This document shows, in pieces, positions 6,828-12,974 of a stretch of DNA of 12,974 bases. Position 1 is the stretch's first letter, and each line of letters begins with the position of its first letter. The DNA comes from Podila epigama (taxonomy: Eukaryota; Mortierellomycota; Mortierellomycetes; Mortierellales; Mortierellaceae): NCBI GenBank assembly GCA_015679605.1, contig JAAAVE010000835.1, forward strand, positions 1-12,974, read 5' to 3'. The translations under genes and the position numbers were made by a program. Under the pieces are notes generated by a model. The model made no database searches, was not told where the DNA came from, and saw nothing but the letters and a program-made list of their open reading frames with translations.

Positions 6828-8454
6828 CTATGTCTCCAGAAATCTACGCAGACAGGAAAACTGTAACCAATCTACAAGCGCAATGTCATAGATTAGTTAG
6901 GATACATGTATACTGGCTGTAGCAAAATAAAAAAAAAGAATAACATAGTCATCAACGACGAGACATACCAACGCTGTCTGCAGGATCGCAGCTACACTTG
7001 AGCTGTAAGGTCGGACTGTCAGGGCAATGTTCATAGACCGTATGGCGGTACCCGATTTCGTTGAAAAAGTGAATCTCTTTTCGGTCGAGCATCAATGCCG
7101 CTGCGATCGAATGAACAGGTGCATCGCCCCACCGTTCATAAAAGAACCCACCCGTCTTGTCCAGCAAGTTGAAAAAGTCGGTGTAGGCCTTGGATCGAAA
7201 GAACGACAAGTCTACAATTTCAAAATTGGACCTGTATCAACGCGACAGATATATATTCTTAGCAATTCTTGTCTTTGGTCAGCATGGTTGGGCAACAGGG
7301 ACCATCAGAACACACCTACAAACAGAGAAACATTTTACCAAAAGTGACAATTGTTGTAGCTGTCGCCATTGTCGTAGCTGATCCAGTCAAGTGAGTTTCT
7401 CTTTGCAATATGTTCTGGATGCAGCTCTCGAAACCGTTTGACGTTTTCCCATAAAGTAGGAATCGTATCAACGTATTCTGGCAAAGCGATAGTGAAGCCA
7501 TACTTGAGGTTCCTGGTTTTCATGATGAGGAACGGGTCAAAGTCGAGATCACAGGCAAAGGTGACCCCGGGTTCGACACGCCAGTAGTAGTCTAGAGGCT
7601 GGACAAGTTCATGATGAAAGATGAACCCAGATTCGTAGCGACACATGTGTCGATAGGATTCGCTTTCACCATAGGGCACCCTACGCGCCTCCATATCCTT
7701 GCGATTGAGTGCGGCCTGTGTCTGATTTATGTACGACGGGTAGCTCCAATGTTCTTTTGGTATGAGTCCTGTAAGGTATGGAGGGAAGGTATATGCGCGT
7801 GTGTGTGTCAATGACGCGTATTTTTGTTTGTTAGTCTACAAGGATGCCTCATGTTGCCTCGAGATTTGGCCCCTTTTTCATTTGTTAAAGTCGATCGAGC
7901 AATAGCGTATTTTCAACAAGCTGGTTAACAGAGGCTCAACTGGTCACTGGATGGCCTTTCCTACTCCCCATACCAAAGTGAACTTGAGCCTTGGTCATGG
8001 CTTGAATGTGGGTCCTGAAGTGGTCAGTGAAGGGTACGTTGTTGAGGAAGATGTACGGGTATAGATAGCGCTGATTAAAAGTCATCTCGAGTAGGCGCAT
8101 GGTCTTGCGCATATCATGCAAGTCCTTGTTCTGCAGTAGGATCACAAATGCAGCGTTCACGCGTTCGCCAGGTTCATTATCCGAGGCATTTGAGGATGAT
8201 TGCTGCTGCACTTGAGGGCACTTGGTCAAGTCTCCATGGAGATTTGCTGTGGGGTTGGTGACAATGTGGGCCTGTCCAGCAGTAAGTGCAGGTGCGGTTG
8301 CTGCTGGTGTAGGTGCAGGTGTATGTGTAGGTGAAGGTGGATAGTGTTGTGTGCGGTCCAGTCGAGGATGCAGATGCCGTTCGATGGTGCGATGAGTGAA
8401 GAATCCAAGGACAAATGCTGCCAGCAAGAGACAAATGGACCGATTGCGCATCAT
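6828..8454 (-). CDS. GT15 (Kre2/Mnt1/Ktr-type) Golgi alpha-1,2-mannosyltransferase
   Basis: Transfers mannose from GDP-mannose to O- and N-linked glycans in the Golgi lumen. Four exons: 8454-7974, 7768-7339, 7231-6969 and 6871-6828, giving 405 residues. Introns are 205, 107 and 97 nt; CTAAC branch points are visible in introns 1 and 3, a CTAAG-like one in intron 2. Type II topology: short basic N-terminus, hydrophobic anchor (about 7-20), Thr/Pro/Ala-rich stem (about 40-65), then the catalytic domain. Motifs: [13 protein letters not shown] spanning junction 1; YYWRVEPGV (Glu226); CHFWSNFEIVD spanning junction 2 (Glu308); [14 protein letters not shown] (His367); CSCDPADS near the C-terminus. 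Glu226, Glu308 and His367 have exactly the spacing (82 and 59) I recall for yeast Kre2/Mnt1 Glu247, Glu329 and His388 (metal ligand, proposed nucleophile, metal ligand). The last 44-nt exon adds [14 protein letters not shown], matching the usual family ending with a WxxYSC-like motif. Which KTR subfamily member it is cannot be told. Confidence 0.95.
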
Positions 8455-8745
8455 GACCGCATCATTAACGAACGATGTGAAGAAAAGGTTGGAAAGAGAA
8501 AAGAAGGAATGATATATTATTTTTTTCTCTGCCTATTTTTCTTCTTTCAGCCTTCAATCATAATTCTCATCAATTCCTTCTTTTCATTCATCGCCCATCG
8601 ATTATCCCATTGTCCAAAGGAAGGGGTTCATCATCCATCTCCTAACCTGCATCAATCTCAACTTCATTCTCTCTACTCGTCATCGTCGTATCACATCTTT
8701 TTTCTTTGTCATCTTGATCCCTTTTCCTAACGGTTCATCCAAACA
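8455..8745. promoter_or_regulatory. Shared divergent 5' region of the mannosyltransferase and kinesin genes
   Basis: Only 291 nt separate the two start codons, so both promoters and 5' UTRs lie here. The kinesin side (about 8520-8745) is T/C-rich on the plus strand; an AT-rich GATATATTATTTTTTT at about 8510-8527 could be a core element. A TTCTTTCAG (8542-8550) resembles a 3' splice site, but I see no convincing donor before it, so I do not call a 5' UTR intron. Confidence 0.5.
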
Positions 8746-11700
8746 ATGCTGAGGACCAATACTGACAGACTGGGTATCCCTCAGTCTTCACTGCCTACAC
8801 CCGGTAGCAGCCACTCTCCTACAACACCCACAGGTGGTCAGCGATCTTCCATCCCACCACCGTCCTCGATCCGCTCCCCTACCAGACTTCAACAGCCAAA
8901 GTCAACGTCATCATCATCATTATCATCATTATCATCGATACCCTCAGCAACGTCGCCTTCACCGGCGTTGACTAGTGGCATTCCTGGTTACCGCAAGATC
9001 TCTGGTTCAGCTATCTCCAAGACAGTACCTTCACCTCTTAACCTCAGCAACAACAGCATCCATCAAGAGCTCGATCAATCTCTGGCTTTTACGCAGCAGA
9101 GTCAAGCATTATCATCAACAGCAGGAGCAGTATCAACACCATCGGTAGCTGCATCAGTCACGACAGGAGGATCAACAACGAACAACACATCATCTAACGC
9201 ATCTCCATCTAAATCAGAAAATGTTACGGTCACAGTGCGCATCCGACCATTCAGCACCTCGGAGCTCAAGGTCGCTGGAGGTGTCACGCAGGTCTGGGAA
9301 GTCGAAGATGGCTCCAGCATCGTCTACAATGATGATTATGCAGTACAGAACCGCAAGGCTGCGGTGGATTATGCGTTTGGTAAATATGAATCGTCTTATC
9401 TTTTTTTTTCTCTCACCCACTCGCTCCTGAAAGAGAGAGTCATTGGCGTACATCCCCCGCATCTTCCTTTGTTCTTTTGCCCTGCATGTCATGCCCGTTT
9501 TGATGGCGATATGCATGCATCCCTTTATTTCTTCTCTTCTTTCGCTCTCATGGCATGGAGAAAGGAGAAATATTAAAAGAGTTCAGGGCAACCACCATAC
9601 TTGATTCCCATGCGCGTTGGTCCGTGTGCAAACACAACAGAATACTAACCTGGCGACATTCCAATGCCCACTTGTTCATCCCAAAATCCCTCTTCATCTC
9701 TAATAGACCATGCATTGACCGGTAGTGACAATGAACTGATCTACAATACCGCTGTCAAGAACCTCGTCCAATCTGCCATGGAAGGTTACAACGGTACGAT
9801 TTTTTCATTTTACCTTACCCTCCCTGAACACACCTTAACAGGGGAGGTCATGGAAGGAGCCAACAGGATTCTTGATGAACAAAGGTGTAATACTGAACAA
9901 CAACGTATCTTCTTGTAGGCACTGTATTCGCTTACGGACAAACCTCTTCAGGAAAGACATATGTATGTAATCCATTCTCTTTTTCTTTTCTCGTCCTTGT
10001 TCGCACAGTGTGTGTGTTTTTTGAAGATCGGTTTCATTCCAATCTATTGTAGCTAACGACCACATTGTCATTCAAATTGTATAGACTATGGTACGTTGAA
10101 ATCTAAAATGCAAAATTGGACACTTTGCCACGTCCTATTTCAAAGGATAAGGGATTAACAAAAGCCATGGGGTCGACACTTCAAAAAAAAAATCATTACA
10201 CGCAGAGTGGAACAGAGTCCCAACCAGGAATTACTCCGAGGGCGGTCGAAGATGTGTTCAAATACATTAGGGAAAATTCTGAACGCGAGTTTTTATTGCG
10301 CGTGTCCTACATGGAGATTTACAATGAAAGTATCCGTGATCTTCTTTCTCCAGAGGCGATTGATCTCAGAATTCATGAAGACAAAAGGGTATGTTTTTCC
10401 TCATTGAGAGTCATTTTAAGGCTCCTTCTGTCTATCTTTTTTTTTTTTTTTTTTTTTTTTTTGGCACCAATGGTCATTTCTTGTGCATGGGCTTACCTCT
10501 CTCTCTCTCTTTATCTTTTATGGCTCGTTATTACTACTAGCGTGGAGTCTATGTCAGCCCTCTCAAGGAAGAGATTGTCACGACGCCAATGCAGGTCATG
10601 CGGATCATTGAACGCGGAGATTGTAAGTTTTTTTTTTTTTTTTGCAAAAATGAAAACTTTCGGTGCGTTTGCTGGTATTTCGTCAAAGCTTGCCTCTGAC
10701 AACTCTACTTTTCTCATTCTTTATTTAATTCTTGCCTGCCAGACCAACGCCACGTTAGCTCCACTGACTTTAACGCTCACAGCAGTCGATCGCATTCCAT
10801 CTTTCAAATTGTAAATATGGATTTGGGGGAGGAAGGAAAGGAAGTTTTTTTTTTTTTGCTCAAAATGTCATGCTAGATTTTCATTTAACAACCGTGGCTC
10901 ATTGCTAATCACTCTATATATTTTTTTGAATCGCTAAATGAAAGACTGTCGAGAGTAGAGAACGTTCTGCTGCTGTGCCAGCAAGCCCGACACCATGGAA
11001 GCCATCAGGAGTAAGGTCCACAGGCGGGGTACGAGTCTCACAGCTGAACTTGATCGATTTGGCAGGATCTGAAAAGGCATCTTCGGACGTAGAGAGACGA
11101 AAGGAAGGAGCGTTCATCAACAAATCTCTATTGACCCTCGGAACTGTTATTGCGAAATTGACAGAGGAAAAAGGGTAAGATGTTCTTTTTTTTTTTTTGC
11201 TTGCTTCTTTTTTTCATTTGCATCCTTCTTGGTCATCTCAAGACAGAGATTTGATTGATATCTCCCTTAAAGCAACAAGCGGCTAAAAAAAAACAGCTGT
11301 ATCTCATATATATTAATACGATGTAATGGTCTTATCCCTTTGTCAATAGTGCACATATCCCGTACCGCGACTCCAAACTGACTCGAATCTTGCAGTCTTC
11401 ATTGAACGGAAGTGCACGCGTCTCTGTGATCTGTACAATCAGCCCGTCCTACCTCAATGTGGAAGAATCCAATAACACGCTCAAATTTGCAAGCAGAGTC
11501 AAGAAAGTGGTGACCAAGGCTCAGACCAACCAGGTGATGGATGACAAGGCGCTCCTAGAAAAGTATAGACGCGAGATCGCGGAGCTAAAGGCACAGTTGA
11601 TGATGACAGCGGATGCTACGATGCATGCCTCTGGTGGTGCATCCTCAAATATAGGCGCCAATGGCGAGGTAGACAAGGCTAAACAGGCGGAGCTTTCTCG

Positions 11701-12964
11701 ATTGTTGGAGAAGGAGAGACTGAAGCATGAGGAAGAGATGAATGAAATGAACATGGTCAGGAACGCGCTCAAGGAACGTATCGACCATTTGACCAAGCTC
11801 ATTCTGACTTCGCAATCCATCAACGCCAAACCTGCAGGTGATCACGGTGTTGGTGCTGGTCACACGGCGTCGTCCTCTTCGACGCCTAGCGGAGGTATCA
11901 TTGGAGCAGGAGGTAGTGGTGGCCGTAGCGGAACCACAGTAGTGGAAACCTCGGCCGACGGTACTGTTCTCGAGTTTCCAAAGGAAATCGAAGTGCGACT
12001 TGCACAAAAGGATACAATTGTTCGCCAACTCCAGAGCGAGCTCGAGTCACAACAAGAGCAATTTCAGATGGTGCGGACGGCGCTGGAGCGGGCTTCCAGA
12101 GGCGAATCTGTGGATCTGGACAAGGTCCTCGGAAAGTTGGAGGAGATTAAGCCTCGGGAAAAGTTTTTGATCGAGAAGCGAGCATCCATCATGGGACTAA
12201 ACACGCTCGTGCCACCAGGACCTCCATCATCCTCATTGTCCGTGACCTCGGGAACAGTAGGATCTTTGGATAAACTTTCGAAAATGACGGTTTCGGGAAC
12301 ACATGAACGTCAGGATATGGATGAAGAGGATGATCAAGATCTGGCAGATACACCATGGAACCGGGAAGAGCTCCAGAGTCTTCGACAAGCCAAGCGGGAA
12401 CTAGAGATTGTTGTGATTGACCAAGAAAAGAAGATTGAGGATCTGATTGCCTTGTCGTCGTCGTACTCTCGTTCTGCGAGCCCGAGCCCACCCCAGCAAC
12501 AGCAAGTGCCATTCGAAGATTCAGAAGAATTTAGGAATCTGGTGCTGGAAATGGAAGAACAACGGGAATATATGCTTAGCATGGATGAAGAGAACGAGCG
12601 GTACAAGGCATCACTCACGGAGATGAGGAATCAGATGAGGCGTCTGAAGATGGAGAACCAGCAACTCAAAGCAGCAGCAGCGGCGGCGGCAACAGCGCAA
12701 GCCAAGACGTTGTCCAATTCAAATATTGCTTCTATGAATGGTTCAAACAGTCAACAATCTTCAGAGGCACTGCCAACATTGGCAACGGACGCGCCATCCC
12801 CTCAAATCCAGGCCAAGATCAAAGAGCTCGAAAGGACAGCCCAAAAGGAGCGACGATTGCGACTCGAAGATCAGCAGCGAAGCATGAGCAGGATCGTGTC
12901 CCTCGAGGCTGAATTGACTATGCTCAAAGCAGAGTTGTCTGTTCGTGACCTTGCTGGTCACTAA
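8746..12964 (+). CDS. Kinesin-7 family microtubule motor (CENP-E/Kip2/Tea2/KipA group)
   Basis: Plus-strand motor, 982 residues from nine exons: 8746-9379, 9707-9793, 9919-9962, 10085-10090, 10206-10388, 10541-10622, 10743-10810, 10945-11174 and 11350-12964. All junctions keep frame and rebuild conserved motor sequence. The start ATG has A at -3 (AACAATGC). Domains: Ser/Pro/Thr-rich N-terminal extension (1-158) with three SxIP motifs and many SP/TP sites; motor domain (about 159-500) with [11 protein letters not shown]-loop GQTSSGKT (247-254), switch [10 protein letters not shown] (356-364), switch II DLAGSE (406-411) and [10 protein letters not shown] (450-459); a neck with [19 protein letters not shown], typical of kinesin-7; then interrupted coiled coils (about 553-600, 656-710, 780-812, 836-895, 928-977) separated by Gly/Ser- and Ala-rich linkers and an acidic patch near 766-778. 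All nucleotide-binding motifs are intact, so an active ATPase is expected. Fungal members carry dynein or polarity cargo toward microtubule plus ends; that role here is inferred. The TAA lies 10 nt from the window end. Confidence 0.95.
10085..10090 (+). other. 6-nt microexon (exon 4) of the kinesin
   Basis: The sequence TATAG|ACTATG|GTACGT supplies Thr256-Met257, the residues expected right after GQTSSGKTY in kinesins. The upstream intron 9963-10084 starts GTATGT and has a GCTAAC branch point near 10052. The downstream intron 10091-10205 starts GTACGT, has GATTAAC near 10153 and ends CACGCAG. Skipping the exon would keep frame but delete two near-invariant residues. Confidence 0.85.
10437..10462. 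repeat. T26 run in kinesin intron 5
   Basis: Twenty-six consecutive T within intron 10389-10540. Shorter T runs occur in introns 6, 7 and 8 (about 10625-10643, 10844-10857 and 11186-11198). They lie in intron interiors, not next to the acceptors. Confidence 0.95.
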
Positions 12965-12974
12965 GAAGATCACG

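Noticed and set aside
8344-8730. Plus-strand ORF of 128 codons across the start of the mannosyltransferase gene
   Set aside because: Its first third is antisense to the mannosyltransferase N-terminus and the remainder is T/C-rich upstream sequence of the kinesin gene.
10091-10205. Reading 10116-10205 as kinesin coding sequence joined to the next exon
   Set aside because: The frame is open into the next exon, but the residues ([20 protein letters not shown]) do not match the motor. Splicing to 10206 gives [10 protein letters not shown], which does, and a GATTAAC branch point lies in this stretch.

Overview
This window is nuclear DNA of a filamentous fungus. The genes have short introns (mostly 97 to 330 nt) with GT donors (GTATGT, GTAAGT, GTACGT, GTGAGT), CTAAC/CTAAT-type branch points and AG acceptors. 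Promoters are pyrimidine-rich, and simple repeats and long T runs are frequent. A Kre2/Mnt1-type mannosyltransferase next to a kinesin-7 confirms a fungus. The style (many introns, CT-rich upstream regions, polyQ-rich orphan proteins) suggests an early-diverging lineage such as Mortierellomycota or another Mucoromycota group; that placement is an inference. I saw no tRNA, rRNA, transposon or CRISPR array.

Layout, left to right. (1) 122-1012, minus: the first two exons of a mitoferrin-type (Mrs3/Mrs4) mitochondrial iron carrier; the gene leaves the window on the left inside an intron that begins with a (GA)n microsatellite. (2) 1013-2728: about 1.7 kb of low-complexity intergenic DNA holding the pyrimidine-rich upstream region of the carrier gene and several microsatellites. 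(3) 2729-5956, minus: a large unrecognised membrane protein with three glutamine tracts. Its two main exons are clear, and I add a protein-like 3' exon of about 78 codons at 2729-2965. (4) 5957-6827: intergenic. (5) 6828-8454, minus: a complete four-exon GT15 alpha-mannosyltransferase of 405 residues, whose last 44-nt exon is easily missed. (6) 8455-8745: a short shared upstream region between divergent genes. (7) 8746-12964, plus: a complete nine-exon kinesin-7 of 982 residues, including a 6-nt microexon that encodes the Thr-Met just after the P-loop.

The genes do not form a pathway. They cover mitochondrial iron import, Golgi protein mannosylation and microtubule transport, plus one unknown. 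The mannosyltransferase and the kinesin are head to head and may share regulatory DNA. The points most worth a second look are the hidden 3' exon of the orphan gene, the kinesin microexon, three SxIP-type EB1-binding motifs in the kinesin N-terminal extension, and two competing 3' splice sites at the end of the mannosyltransferase gene, one restoring the family C-terminus and the other giving a hydrophobic tail.
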